This document shows positions 17,334 through 25,881 of a DNA stretch of 64,000 bases, piece after piece (the stretch's first letter is position 1; every line of letters starts with the position of its first letter). The DNA is from an uncultured Anaeromassilibacillus sp. Its GTDB lineage: Bacteria; Bacillota; Clostridia; Oscillospirales; Acutalibacteraceae. The stretch lies in assembly GCA_930987725.1 (NCBI GenBank), contig CAKNKY010000002.1, forward strand, positions 1-64,000, in the 5' to 3' direction. The notes under the pieces are model-generated. The model was given only the letters and a program-made list of their open reading frames with translations. It did not search any database and was not told the origin of the DNA. The translations under genes and the position numbers were made by a program.

Positions 17334-17749
17334 GCATGCTGACGCTGCGCTATGAGGTGCCGGGCGATGATTTCACGCGCGCGGGCGAGGCTTCCAGCGA
17401 TGTGAAGCGCAAGCTCAAGCAGCTCGGCTACAATCCGGAGGCCATCCGCAAGGTGGCCATCGCCATGTATGAGGGTGAGATCAACATGGTGATCCACGCC
17501 GGCGGCGGCGAAGCCATTGTGGACATCGATCCCCGCCAGGTGCACGTCGTCCTGCGGGACCACGGCCCCGGTATCCCGGATGTGGAAAAGGCTATGCAGG
17601 AGGGCTGGAGCACCGCGCCGGACAACGTGCGCAACCTGGGCTTCGGCGCCGGAATGGGGCTGCCGAACATCAAGAAATACACAGACGAGTTCCGCATCGA
17701 CACCGCGGTGGGCGAGGGCACTACCCTGACCATGACGGTGTTTGCCTGA
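17330..17749 (+). CDS. RsbW-like ATP-binding protein
   Basis: 139-residue HATPase_c_2 protein resembling anti-sigma factor kinases. The N-box is IAMYEGEINMVIHA (about residues 44-57), the G1 box is DHGPGIPDV and the G2 box GFGAGMGLPNIKKY. There is no His phosphosite or sensor domain, so it may be a Ser/Thr kinase or ATP-dependent switch acting on a partner encoded nearby. It overlaps the upstream DRTGG gene (ATGA-type) and precedes the HydS-like gene by 28 bp. Such ATPases recur in sensory [FeFe]-hydrogenase clusters, which suggests they relay the hydrogen or redox signal. Confidence 0.85.
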   Translation: MSMLTLRYEVPGDDFTRAGEASSDVKRKLKQLGYNPEAIRKVAIAMYEGEINMVIHAGGGEAIVDIDPRQVHVVLRDHGPGIPDVEKAMQEGWSTAPDNVRNLGFGAGMGLPNIKKYTDEFRIDTAVGEGTTLTMTVFA

Positions 17750-17777
17750 GGGGGAGCGCGATCAAGGGGGGGATCAG

Positions 17778-19091
17778 ATGGAGCGTTTTTTCCATTCCGT
17801 TACGCTCGACAGCGACAAGTGCATGGGCTGCACGAACTGCATCAAGCATTGCCCGACGGAGGCCATCCGCGTGCGCAGCGGCAAGGCGTGCATCATCTCG
17901 GAGCGGTGCATTGACTGCGGCGAGTGCGTGCGCGTGTGCCCGCATCACGCCAAGCGCGCCCAGTCGGACCCGCTCTCCGTCATCGAGTCGTTTCCGTACG
18001 CCATCGCGCTGCCCGCGCCCACGCTGTACGGCCAATTCAACCATCTGGACGACATCGACATCGTGCTCACCGGCCTGAAGCGGCTCGGCTTTGACGAGGT
18101 GTTCGAGGTCTCGCGCGCCGCGGAGCTCGTGAGCGAAGCCACGCGCCGCCTCATGCGCGAGGGGAAGCTGCGCCTGCCGGTCATCAGTTCCGCCTGCCCG
18201 GCCGTGGTGCGGCTCATCCGCGTGCGCTTCCCCGATCTGTGCGGCCACGTGCTGCCCCTGGCTTCTCCCATGGAACTGGCGGCCCGCACGGCGAAGGACG
18301 AGGCCGCGCGCCGCACCGGCCTGCCGCGCGAGCAGATCGGCGCGTTCTTCCTCACCCCCTGCCCCGCCAAGGTCACGGACGCGCGCACCCCGATCAATTT
18401 TGAGCACTCCGAGGTGGACGGCGTCATCGCCATCAGCGAGATTTTCCCGAAGCTGCTCGACAAGATGGACCATCTCGACCGCACGGAGCCGCTGCAGGGC
18501 TCCGGTGTGATCGGCGTGAGCTGGGCCTCGAGCGGCGGCGAGAGCGCCGCCCTGCTCAACGACAAATATCTGGCCGCCGACGGGGTGGAGAACGTGATCC
18601 GCGTGCTCGAGGAGCTCGAGGACGAGCACATCCGCGAGCTGGAGTTCATCGAGCTGAACGCCTGCTCCGGCGGCTGCGTGGGCGGCGTGCTCACGGTGGA
18701 AAACCCGTATGTCGCGCGCGCGCGGCTGCAGCGGCTCCGGCGCTATCTGCCGGTGTCGCGCAACCACCTGGAAGCGGGCGGCGTGCCGGATTCCATGCAC
18801 TGGCAGTCCGAGCTGGAATACGCGCCGGTGCTCAAGCTTTCCGACAACATGGAGGAGGCGCTGCGCATGATGGCGGACATTGACCGCATCTGCGCCACGT
18901 TCCCGGGCCTGGACTGCGGCTCCTGCGGCGCGCCGTCCTGCCGGGCGCTGGCGGAGGACGTGGTGCGCGGCGAGGCGCGGCAGAGCGACTGCATTTTTGT
19001 GCTGCGCGAGGAGATCCGCAGCATGGCCGAGGCGCTCGGCGCAATGGGCGGGCGCCATGCCGGAGAACAGGGAAGGGGAGAGGACACATGA
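17778..19091 (+). CDS. HydS-like (putative sensory) [FeFe]-hydrogenase
   Basis: 437 residues. Two [4Fe-4S] ferredoxin motifs lie at the N-terminus (CMGCTNCIKHCP, CIDCGECVRVCP). A hydrogenase large-subunit domain spans about 65-365, and a C-terminal four-cysteine FeS module (DCGSCGAPSCRALAEDV ... DC) spans about 380-410. The H-cluster motifs are degenerate: SSACPAVV, TPCPAKVTD and NACSGGCVGG. Alanine replaces the proton-shuttle cysteine next to the cluster ligand, as in characterised HydS proteins, so fast H2 turnover is unlikely and a sensing role is plausible. No PAS domain is present; the FeS module may take its place. The start is ATG 17778 behind GGGGGGAT. Confidence 0.88.
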   Translation: MERFFHSVTLDSDKCMGCTNCIKHCPTEAIRVRSGKACIISERCIDCGECVRVCPHHAKRAQSDPLSVIESFPYAIALPAPTLYGQFNHLDDIDIVLTGLKRLGFDEVFEVSRAAELVSEATRRLMREGKLRLPVISSACPAVVRLIRVRFPDLCGHVLPLASPMELAARTAKDEAARRTGLPREQIGAFFLTPCPAKVTDARTPINFEHSEVDGVIAISEIFPKLLDKMDHLDRTEPLQGSGVIGVSWASSGGESAALLNDKYLAADGVENVIRVLEELEDEHIRELEFIELNACSGGCVGGVLTVENPYVARARLQRLRRYLPVSRNHLEAGGVPDSMHWQSELEYAPVLKLSDNMEEALRMMADIDRICATFPGLDCGSCGAPSCRALAEDVVRGEARQSDCIFVLREEIRSMAEALGAMGGRHAGEQGRGEDT

Positions 19092-19426
19092 CGGTGCGGG
19101 ACCTGGCACAGCGGCTGGGAGCCGAGATTCTGGTGGAGGGCGAGCTTGACCGCCCCGTGACGGCCGGCTATGCCGGCGATCTGCTGAGCTGGGTGATGGC
19201 CCGCCTGCCGGAGGGCGCGGCCTGGCTCACGGTGATGGGCAACCTGAACGCCGTGGCTGTTTGCTCGCTCAAGGACGGCGCGTGCATTGTGCTCACCGAA
19301 AACGCATCGCTTGACGCGAACGCGCAGGCGCGCGCCGGGCTGGAGGGCATCCCCGTGCTGCGCGTGGAACAGGGCAGCTATGAAACGGCCGTGCGCCTGG
19401 CCGCCCTGCTGGGGGAGCAGCCGTGA
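19088..19426 (+). CDS. DRTGG domain protein (second copy)
   Basis: 112 residues, related in pattern to the DRTGG protein two genes upstream (opening MTVRDLAQRLGAEILVEGE, then a DLLSWVMARL segment). It overlaps the HydS-like gene by 4 bp at its start and the PHP gene by 4 bp at its end, so translation of all three is coupled. Function is unknown; in this context it probably binds a small ligand or partner that tells the HydS module about cell state. Confidence 0.82.
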   Translation: MTVRDLAQRLGAEILVEGELDRPVTAGYAGDLLSWVMARLPEGAAWLTVMGNLNAVAVCSLKDGACIVLTENASLDANAQARAGLEGIPVLRVEQGSYETAVRLAALLGEQP

Positions 19427-20163
19427 AGCTCTTTTACGATCTGCATCTGCACTCCTGCCTGTCCCCCTGCGGCAGCGACGACATGACGCCGAACAATCTC
19501 GTGAACATGGCGGCCCTGCTGGGCTTCCAGCTCATCGCCGTCACAGATCACAACGCCTGCGCCAACACGGAGGCCGCCGTGCGCGCCGGCCGCGCCGCGG
19601 GGATCACCGTGGTGCCGGGCATGGAGCTGTGCACGAGCGAGGAAGCCCACATCGTGTGCCTGTTCCCCACGCCTGCGGCGGCGCTCGCGTTTGAGCAGGA
19701 GGTGGCGCGCCGCAGTCCGCCCGTGCGCAACCGGCCGGAAATCTTCGGCCGCCAGCTTGTGCTGGACGCGGACGACGCCCTTTTGCGTGAGGAGGATCGC
19801 TATCTGCTGGCCGCGGCCGATCTCGGCGCGGCGGAGGCGGCGGAGCGGGTGCGCGCGCTCGGCGGCGCGTGCTTCCCGGCCCACATCGACCGAGAGGGCT
19901 ACAGCCTGCTCTCAAGCCTGGGGGCGATCCCGCCGGAGCCGGGCTACCGCGCCGTGGAAATCAGCCCGCGCGGCGATTTTCCCTCGCTTTTGCGCGATCA
20001 CCCGGAGCTGCAGCACCTGCTGCTGCTCCAAAATTCCGATTCGCACGATCTGGCGCAGATGCCGGATCCGCAGGCGTGGGTGGATCTGCCGGAAAACTCC
20101 GCCGCCTGCCTGCTGGACGCGCTCAACGGGCGCTTTGCGGCGCGCTGGTCCCGCCCCGGCTGA
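19423..20163 (+). CDS. PHP-domain metal-dependent phosphoesterase
   Basis: 246 residues. The PHP fold opens with LHLHSCLSPCGSDDM (HxH metal motif, about residues 7-20), continues with AVTDHNACAN and PGMELCTSEEAH, and closes with PAHIDRE and QNSDSHDL, which supply the remaining metal ligands. It should hydrolyse a phosphate ester; the substrate is unknown. PHP proteins commonly end this type of [FeFe]-hydrogenase sensory cluster. It begins with a 4-bp overlap of the second DRTGG gene and is the last gene before the 393-bp gap that precedes the bifurcating hydrogenase operon. Confidence 0.88.
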   Translation: MKLFYDLHLHSCLSPCGSDDMTPNNLVNMAALLGFQLIAVTDHNACANTEAAVRAGRAAGITVVPGMELCTSEEAHIVCLFPTPAAALAFEQEVARRSPPVRNRPEIFGRQLVLDADDALLREEDRYLLAAADLGAAEAAERVRALGGACFPAHIDREGYSLLSSLGAIPPEPGYRAVEISPRGDFPSLLRDHPELQHLLLLQNSDSHDLAQMPDPQAWVDLPENSAACLLDALNGRFAARWSRPG

Positions 20164-20197
20164 GGGGGACGCGGCGCGCCGTCTGTTTTGCACCAGT

Positions 20198-20215
20198 TCG
20201 TTAATTTTTTCACAA
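20198..20215 (+). promoter_or_regulatory. Rex-like operator 1 upstream of the hydrogenase operon
   Basis: TCGTTAATTTTTTCACAA matches the Firmicutes Rex consensus TTGTTAA-N4-TTAACAA at 12 of 14 defined positions. Rex is the NADH/NAD+-sensing repressor of fermentation and hydrogenase genes. Confidence 0.5.
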
Positions 20216-20370
20216 TTTATTTCCTGCATTTTCCTCTGTTTCCCGGCGTGATAAAAAAGAATTTTGGAAAGTATTCTCAAAAAAGAAAAGACAATCACAC
20301 AAAAACGTAAAACAGAGGAGAGATCTGATCCGAATGAGACAAATTCCGCCTGTTTTTACTCTTGTACACC

Positions 20371-20388
20371 TTGTTAAAAAGTTATCGA
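20371..20388 (+). promoter_or_regulatory. Rex-like operator 2 upstream of the hydrogenase operon
   Basis: TTGTTAAAAAGTTATCGA has a perfect left half-site (TTGTTAA), correct N4 spacing and 5 of 7 matches in the right half. It lies about 185 bp before hymA and upstream of a TATACT -10-like element near 20453. The remainder of the 393-bp gap (20164-20556) is AT-rich and shows no gene. Confidence 0.5.
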
Positions 20389-20556
20389 TTTGGAAATTCT
20401 TTTTTTGATGGATCAAACAGAAAGTTCTGGATTTTGAGAAAGCGGTATGTTATACTGATCGGTGTAAAATGAGTTGGAGTGCGCCGGGCGCAGTGCGCGG
20501 AGGCCCTTCACAGTTGAAAGACCGCACACACAGCAACACAACAGGGAGGAACAAGA

Positions 20557-21063
20557 ATGCAAAAACGGATCAGTAACCTGCCCTTCAGCGGGACGCCGGA
20601 GCAGGAACAGAAGCTGAACGCCATCATCGCCCGCCACAAAGGGGAGAAGGGAGCGATCATGCCCTGCCTGCAGGAGGCGCAGGAGGTTTACGGCTATCTG
20701 CCCGTGGAAGTGCAGACGATGATCGCAAAGGGACTGGAGGTTCCGCTGGAAGAAGTCTTCGGCGTGTCCACTTTTTATTCCCAGTTTTCCCTCACGCCGA
20801 AGGGGAAATACAACATTTCCGTGTGCCTGGGCACGGCGTGCTACGTCAAGGGCGCGGCAGGTGTGCTCGACGCCATCTCGAAGAGCCTGGGCATCCAGCC
20901 GGAGGAATGCACGCAGGACGGCATGTTCTCGCTCACGGCCTGCCGCTGCGTCGGCGCCTGCGGCCTTGCCCCTGTCATGACGGTGAACGACGAGGTGTAT
21001 GGCCGCCTCGTGCCGGAGGACGTGGAAGGCATCCTGGAGAAATACAAGAACGGCAATGCGTGA
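20557..21063 (+). CDS. hymA: Bifurcating [FeFe]-hydrogenase subunit A (NuoE-like)
   Basis: 168-residue thioredoxin-like [2Fe-2S] protein of the NuoE/HydC family. The four cluster cysteines are in CLGTACYVKG (about residue 91) and CRCVGACG (about 130). It forms part of the NADH-side electron input of a trimeric hydrogenase with HymB and HymC. The start is ATG behind AGGGAGGAAC. Its end overlaps the next gene by 8 bp. The two Rex-like sites upstream suggest repression at low NADH/NAD+. Confidence 0.93.
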   Translation: MQKRISNLPFSGTPEQEQKLNAIIARHKGEKGAIMPCLQEAQEVYGYLPVEVQTMIAKGLEVPLEEVFGVSTFYSQFSLTPKGKYNISVCLGTACYVKGAAGVLDAISKSLGIQPEECTQDGMFSLTACRCVGACGLAPVMTVNDEVYGRLVPEDVEGILEKYKNGNA

Positions 21064-21613
21064 GCTGGCGCTGAACGTCATGGACGTGGCCCAGAACTCC
21101 ATCTCCGCGAAGGCGGATCTCATCCGTCTCACGGTGGAGGAGGACACGGCCGCAGACAGGCTCACCATCCGCCTGGAGGACAACGGCTGCGGCATGACGC
21201 CGGAGCAGGTGAAAAGCGTTGTCGATCCGTTTTACACCACGAGGACCACGCGAAAGGTCGGCCTGGGCGTCCCGCTCTTCAAGATGGAGGCGGAGATGAC
21301 GGGCGGCAGCTTTTCCGTTTGGTCGCAGAAGGGGGAGGGGACCGCGCTCACGGCGGTGTTTGTGCCTTCCCATGTCGACATGATCCCGCTCGGGGACATG
21401 GCCGGCACGGTGCGCCTTCTGATCACCTGCAACCCGGATCTCGATTTCGTGTATACGCGCAGCCGCGACGGCCGCTCGTTCACGCTCGACACGCGGGAGC
21501 TGCGCGCTGTGCTGGGGGGAGAAGTCGCCCTCAGCGAGCCGGAGGTATCGGAATGGATCGCGTCGTATTTGCAGGAACAGACGGCAGTAGTAGAAGGAGG
21601 AAATGAGGAATGA
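21056..21613 (+). CDS. HATPase-domain protein in the hydrogenase operon
   Basis: 185 residues. A GHKL ATP-binding fold is visible: N-box ELALNVMDVAQNSISAKA, G1 box EDNGCGMTPEQV, TTRTTRKVGLGVPLFK and the G2-like region GEGTALTAVF. There is no sensor or phospho-acceptor histidine. I start it at ATG 21056, inside the end of hymA, because this gives the family N-terminus MRELALNVMD. Such ATPases are a regular member of hym/hnd operons in Clostridia, but their role (maturation, regulation or signalling) is not established. Confidence 0.87.
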   Translation: MRELALNVMDVAQNSISAKADLIRLTVEEDTAADRLTIRLEDNGCGMTPEQVKSVVDPFYTTRTTRKVGLGVPLFKMEAEMTGGSFSVWSQKGEGTALTAVFVPSHVDMIPLGDMAGTVRLLITCNPDLDFVYTRSRDGRSFTLDTRELRAVLGGEVALSEPEVSEWIASYLQEQTAVVEGGNEE

Positions 21614-21978
21614 AGTCTTTAGCAGAGCTTCAGGCGATTCGGGACAGAGCGCGCGCGCAGGTGGGTCTGCGCGCGGAAAGCGGCGCTTCCACCCGCGTGC
21701 AGGTCGGCATGGCCACCTGCGGCATCGCGGCCGGCGCCCGCCCCGTGCTCAACGCTTTTGTGGAGGAGGTCGCGAAGCGCGGCCTGAAGGACGTCATGGT
21801 CACGCAGACGGGCTGCATCGGCATCTGCCAGTATGAACCCGTGGTCGAGATCGTGGAGGACGGCAGAAAAACGACATATGTGAAGATGACGCCGGAAAAG
21901 GCTGTGCGCGTGGTGAACGATCACCTGGTGAACGGCAACGTGGTGACGGAATACACCATCGGCGCAAACACGCAGTGA
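21610..21978 (+). CDS. [2Fe-2S] thioredoxin-like ferredoxin (HndB-like)
   Basis: 122 residues with cysteines in MATCGIAAGA and TGCIGICQYEP, the four-cysteine pattern of thioredoxin-like [2Fe-2S] proteins. Its place between the HATPase gene and hymB equals that of HndB in NADP/NAD-linked hydrogenases, where it passes electrons between the flavoprotein and the hydrogenase subunit. It overlaps the upstream gene by 4 bp and lies 16 bp before hymB. Confidence 0.9.
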   Translation: MKSLAELQAIRDRARAQVGLRAESGASTRVQVGMATCGIAAGARPVLNAFVEEVAKRGLKDVMVTQTGCIGICQYEPVVEIVEDGRKTTYVKMTPEKAVRVVNDHLVNGNVVTEYTIGANTQ

Positions 21979-21994
21979 GAAGGAGGCGTCTGTA

Positions 21995-23785
21995 TTGTAT
22001 CGTTCTAATGTTCTGGTTTGCGGCGGTACGGGCTGTACCTCCTCGAACAGCGAGCTGATTATCGAGCGCCTGCGCGAAGAGATAGCGGCCCACGGGCTGG
22101 AGAAAGAGGTCAACGTGATCCGCACCGGCTGCTTCGGCCTGTGCGCCCTCGGCCCCATCATGGTTGTCTATCCGGAAGGCGCGTTTTACAGCATGGTCAA
22201 GCCGGACGATGTGCCGGAGATCGTGGAGGAACACCTGCTCAAGGGCCGCATCGTGAAGCGTCTGCTGTATCAGGAGACGGTGGTGGACGACAACACCGTG
22301 AAGGCGCTCAACGAGACGACGTTCTACGGCAAGCAGCGCCGCATCGCCCTGCGCAACTGCGGCGTGATCAACCCGGAAAACATCGATGAATACATCGCCG
22401 TGGACGGCTACCAGGCGCTCGGCAAGGTGCTCACGGAGATGACGCCGCAGCAGGTTATCGACGAGATCAAGGCCTCCGGCCTGCGCGGCCGCGGCGGCGC
22501 GGGCTTCCCCACGGGCGTGAAGTGGGGCTTTGCCGCCGCCAACCAGGCGGATCAGAAATATGTGTGCTGCAACGCGGACGAGGGCGACCCCGGCGCGTTC
22601 ATGGACCGCTCCATCCTCGAGGGCGATCCGCACGTGGTGCTTGAGTCCATGGCCATCGCGGGCTATGCCATCGGCGCCTCCCAGGGCTACATCTACGTCC
22701 GCGCCGAATACCCGATCGCCGTCAAGCGCCTGCAGATTGCCATCGATCAGGCACGGGAATACGGCCTTTTGGGCGATGACATCTTCGGCACGGGCTTTTC
22801 CTTCGACATCCAGCTCCGCCTCGGCGCCGGCGCATTCGTGTGCGGCGAGGAGACGGCGCTCATGACGAGCATCGAGGGCAAGCGCGGCGAGCCGCGGCCC
22901 CGCCCGCCGTTCCCGGCCGTGAAGGGCCTGTTCCAGAAGCCGACGATCCTGAACAACGTGGAGACGTGGGCGAACGTGACGCAGATCATCCTCAACGGCG
23001 CGGAGTGGTTCCGCTCCGTTGGCACGGAGCGCTCCCCCGGCACGAAGGTGTTCGCGCTCGGCGGCAAGATCAAGCACACCGGCCTCGTGGAGGTGCCCAT
23101 GGGCACCACGCTGCGCGAGATCGTGGAGGAGATCGGCGGCGGCGTGCCGAACGGCCATTCCTTCAAGGCGGCGCAGACGGGCGGCCCCTCCGGCGGCTGC
23201 ATTCCCGCCTCCGAGATGGACGTGAAGATCGACTACGACAGCCTGATCGCCATCGGCGCCATGATGGGCTCCGGCGGCATGATCATCATGGACGACACCA
23301 CCTGCATGGTGGACATTGCGAAGTTCTTCCTGGAATTCACCGTGGACGAGTCCTGCGGCAAGTGCACGCCGTGCCGCGTCGGCACGCGCCGCCTGCTCGA
23401 GCTCCTCAACAAGATCACGAGCGGCAACGGCACGCTCGAGGACATCGACCGCATGGAAAAGCTCTGCTATTATCTCAAGGAAAATTCGCTGTGCGCCCTT
23501 GGGCAGACGGCCCCGAACCCGGTGCTCTCCACGCTCAAGTATTTCCGCGATGAGTACATCGCCCACGTGGTGGAGAAGCGCTGCCCGGCCGGCGTGTGCA
23601 AGGCCCTCACGAATTACCACATCGATCCCGAAAAGTGCCGCGGCTGCACGCTCTGCGCGCGCAACTGCCCGGTGGGCGCCATCACCGGCAGCGTGAAGCA
23701 GCCCCATGTGATCGACACGAAGAAGTGCATCAAGTGCGGCGCCTGCATGGAAAAATGCAAGTTCGGCGCGATTGACAAGAGATAA
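21995..23785 (+). CDS. hymB: Bifurcating [FeFe]-hydrogenase subunit B (NuoF-like flavoprotein)
   Basis: 596 residues. An N-terminal thioredoxin-like [2Fe-2S] domain (CGGTGCTSS, TGCFGLCALGP) is followed by the NuoF core with GLRGRGGAGFPTGVKWGF for NADH/FMN binding (about 160) and ESCGKCTPCRVGTRRLLE for a [4Fe-4S] cluster (about 445). The C-terminus carries two ferredoxin motifs (CRGCTLCARNCP, CIKCGACMEKC). This subunit splits NADH electrons in the bifurcation reaction with ferredoxin. The start is TTG at 21995 behind AAGGAGG. Confidence 0.95.
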   Translation: MYRSNVLVCGGTGCTSSNSELIIERLREEIAAHGLEKEVNVIRTGCFGLCALGPIMVVYPEGAFYSMVKPDDVPEIVEEHLLKGRIVKRLLYQETVVDDNTVKALNETTFYGKQRRIALRNCGVINPENIDEYIAVDGYQALGKVLTEMTPQQVIDEIKASGLRGRGGAGFPTGVKWGFAAANQADQKYVCCNADEGDPGAFMDRSILEGDPHVVLESMAIAGYAIGASQGYIYVRAEYPIAVKRLQIAIDQAREYGLLGDDIFGTGFSFDIQLRLGAGAFVCGEETALMTSIEGKRGEPRPRPPFPAVKGLFQKPTILNNVETWANVTQIILNGAEWFRSVGTERSPGTKVFALGGKIKHTGLVEVPMGTTLREIVEEIGGGVPNGHSFKAAQTGGPSGGCIPASEMDVKIDYDSLIAIGAMMGSGGMIIMDDTTCMVDIAKFFLEFTVDESCGKCTPCRVGTRRLLELLNKITSGNGTLEDIDRMEKLCYYLKENSLCALGQTAPNPVLSTLKYFRDEYIAHVVEKRCPAGVCKALTNYHIDPEKCRGCTLCARNCPVGAITGSVKQPHVIDTKKCIKCGACMEKCKFGAIDKR

Positions 23786-23805
23786 GAAAGGAGCTGCCCG
23801 AGCAG

Positions 23806-25551
23806 ATGAATACAGTCAATATCAAAATCAACGGCATGCCCCTCTCGGTGCCTGCCGGGTCCACCATCCTGCAGGCCGCCAAAAGCGCCGGGATCGACAT
23901 CCCCACGCTGTGCTACCTCAAGGATCTCAACGAGATCGGCGCCTGCCGCATGTGCGTGGTGGAGGTCAAGGGGGCGCGTTCCCTGGTGGCTTCCTGCGTC
24001 TACCCCGTGAACGAGGGGATGGAGGTGTTCACCAACACCCCGAAGGTGATCGAGTCCCGCAAAATGACGCTTGAGATGCTGCTTTCCGTCCACAACAAGT
24101 CGTGTCTCACCTGCAAGCGCAGCGGCACCTGCGAGCTGCAGGCGCTGTGCCAGGAGCTCGGCGTGGAGGATTCCACCAGCTATGAAGGCGCCATGCCGGA
24201 TTCCCTCTATGACGACAGCACCTATCACCTCGTGCGCGACAATTCCAAGTGCATCCTCTGCCGCCGCTGCGTGGCCGCCTGCGCGAACCAGCACGTGGCC
24301 GTCATCGGCCCGAACAGCCGCGGCTTTGACACCCACATCGGCTGCATGTTTGAGCAGCCGCTGGCCAATGTGGCCTGCGTCTCGTGCGGCCAGTGCATCG
24401 TGGCCTGCCCCACGGGCGCGCTCACCGAAAAGGATCAGTGCGCAGACGTGCTCGCCGCGCTCAACGATCCCACGAAATACGTCGTCGTGCAGACGGCGCC
24501 GTCCATCCGCGCCACGCTCGGCGAGTGCTTCGGCATGCCCGTGGGCACGAACGTCGAGGGCAAGATGGTGGCCGCCCTGCGCCGCCTCGGTTTCCAAAAG
24601 GTGTTCGACACCGATTTCGGCGCCGACCTCACGATCATGGAGGAGGCCAACGAGTTCATCGAGCGCGTGCAGAACGGCGGCACGCTGCCGATGATCACCT
24701 CCTGCTCCCCCGGCTGGGTGAAGTTCTGCGAGTATTATTTCCCGGAGCTTCTGCCGAACGTTTCCTCGTGCAAGTCGCCGCAGCAGATGACCGGCGCGAT
24801 GATCAAGACGTGGTTCGCCGAAAAAGAGGGCCTCGATCCGAAGGACATCGTCGTCGTGAGCGTGATGCCCTGCACCGCCAAGAAGTTTGAGATTCACCGC
24901 GACGACATGGACGCCGCGGGCGAGGAGATCCCGGACACCGACATCGTGCTCACCACGCGAGAGCTCGGCCGTCTGATCAAGCTCTGCCGCATCGACTTCG
25001 CCTCCCTGCCGGATGAGAAGTTCGACCCGGCCATGGGCGAATCCACCGGCGCGGCCGTGATCTTCGGCTCCACCGGCGGCGTCATGGAGGCCGCGCTGCG
25101 CACGGCCGCCGACACGCTCGAGGGCCGCAGTGTGGATCACATCGAATATGAGGAAGTGCGCGGCGGCGCCGGCTTCAAGGAGGCCGTCTACAAGATCGCC
25201 GGCATGGACGTGAAGGTTGCCGTCGTGAGCGGCCTGAACAATGCCAACGAGCTGCTCACCCGCGTGAAGAACGGCGAGGGCGGTTACCATTTCATCGAGA
25301 TCATGTGCTGCCCCGGCGGCTGCGTCAACGGCGGCGGCCAGCCGATTCAGCCCTCCTCCGTGCGGAATTTCACGGATCTGCGCGCGGCACGCGCCCAGGC
25401 GCTCTATACGCAGGATCAGAACATGCCTCTGCGCAAGAGCCACGAAAACCCGCTCATCAAGAAGGCTTACGACGAGTTCCTCGGCAAGCCCGGCAGTCAC
25501 AAGGCCCACGAGATCCTGCACACCACCTACGTAGCCCGCAGCCGCTATTAA
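23806..25551 (+). CDS. hymC: Bifurcating [FeFe]-hydrogenase catalytic subunit
   Basis: 581 residues. From the N-terminus: a [2Fe-2S] plant-ferredoxin domain (CYLKDLNEIGACRMCVVEV), a His/Cys cluster domain (HNKSCLTCKRSGTCELQ), two [4Fe-4S] motifs (CILCRRCVAAC, CVSCGQCIVACP), then the H-cluster domain with TSCSPGW, MPCTAKKFE and CCPGGCVNGGGQP. The TSCSPGW plus SSCKSPQQ pattern is typical of trimeric electron-bifurcating enzymes. The short C-terminal region (KAHEILHTTY) is complete. It evolves H2 from NADH and reduced ferredoxin, disposing of fermentation electrons. The maturases HydEFG are not in the window. Confidence 0.95.
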   Translation: MNTVNIKINGMPLSVPAGSTILQAAKSAGIDIPTLCYLKDLNEIGACRMCVVEVKGARSLVASCVYPVNEGMEVFTNTPKVIESRKMTLEMLLSVHNKSCLTCKRSGTCELQALCQELGVEDSTSYEGAMPDSLYDDSTYHLVRDNSKCILCRRCVAACANQHVAVIGPNSRGFDTHIGCMFEQPLANVACVSCGQCIVACPTGALTEKDQCADVLAALNDPTKYVVVQTAPSIRATLGECFGMPVGTNVEGKMVAALRRLGFQKVFDTDFGADLTIMEEANEFIERVQNGGTLPMITSCSPGWVKFCEYYFPELLPNVSSCKSPQQMTGAMIKTWFAEKEGLDPKDIVVVSVMPCTAKKFEIHRDDMDAAGEEIPDTDIVLTTRELGRLIKLCRIDFASLPDEKFDPAMGESTGAAVIFGSTGGVMEAALRTAADTLEGRSVDHIEYEEVRGGAGFKEAVYKIAGMDVKVAVVSGLNNANELLTRVKNGEGGYHFIEIMCCPGGCVNGGGQPIQPSSVRNFTDLRAARAQALYTQDQNMPLRKSHENPLIKKAYDEFLGKPGSHKAHEILHTTYVARSRY

Positions 25552-25564
25552 CACTTGCAGTGAG

Positions 25565-25800
25565 CAAGTCACGCACCGGGTTTGTGTTTTTGCCCAGCCG
25601 CGCACGCCCGCGGTTCTTTCTGGCTGCTTGCCCACACCGGGCTCCTGTTTTCCCGGGCAGGGAGAAATCCCGCGCCTGCGGCGGGCAAGTCGCGCACCGG
25701 GTTTGTGTCTGCATTTGGACCTCGCACGCACGCGGTTCTTTCTGGGTGCAAGCCCATGCCGGGCTCCTGTTTTCCCGGGCAGGCAGGAACCCTGTCTTCT
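25565..25800. repeat. Two tandem copies of a 121-bp repeat after hymC
   Basis: Two copies spaced 121 bp apart share CGCACCGGGTTTGTGT, CGGTTCTTTCTGG and CCGGGCTCCTGTTTTCCCGG. No start-stop frame is conserved between them. The repeat begins within 15 bp of the hymC stop codon, so it forms the operon's 3' end. Confidence 0.75.
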
Positions 25801-25881
25801 GTTCCCTGCGGCCGGGCAAAAGCCCGCGCCAAACCTCAATTTGATAAAGAATAACGTGGGGCCACCCGTTCCCCCACGCAC

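Noticed and set aside
21800-25881. Long minus-strand ORFs over the hydrogenase operon (635 and 755 codons)
   Set aside because: Antisense shadows of hymB and hymC.
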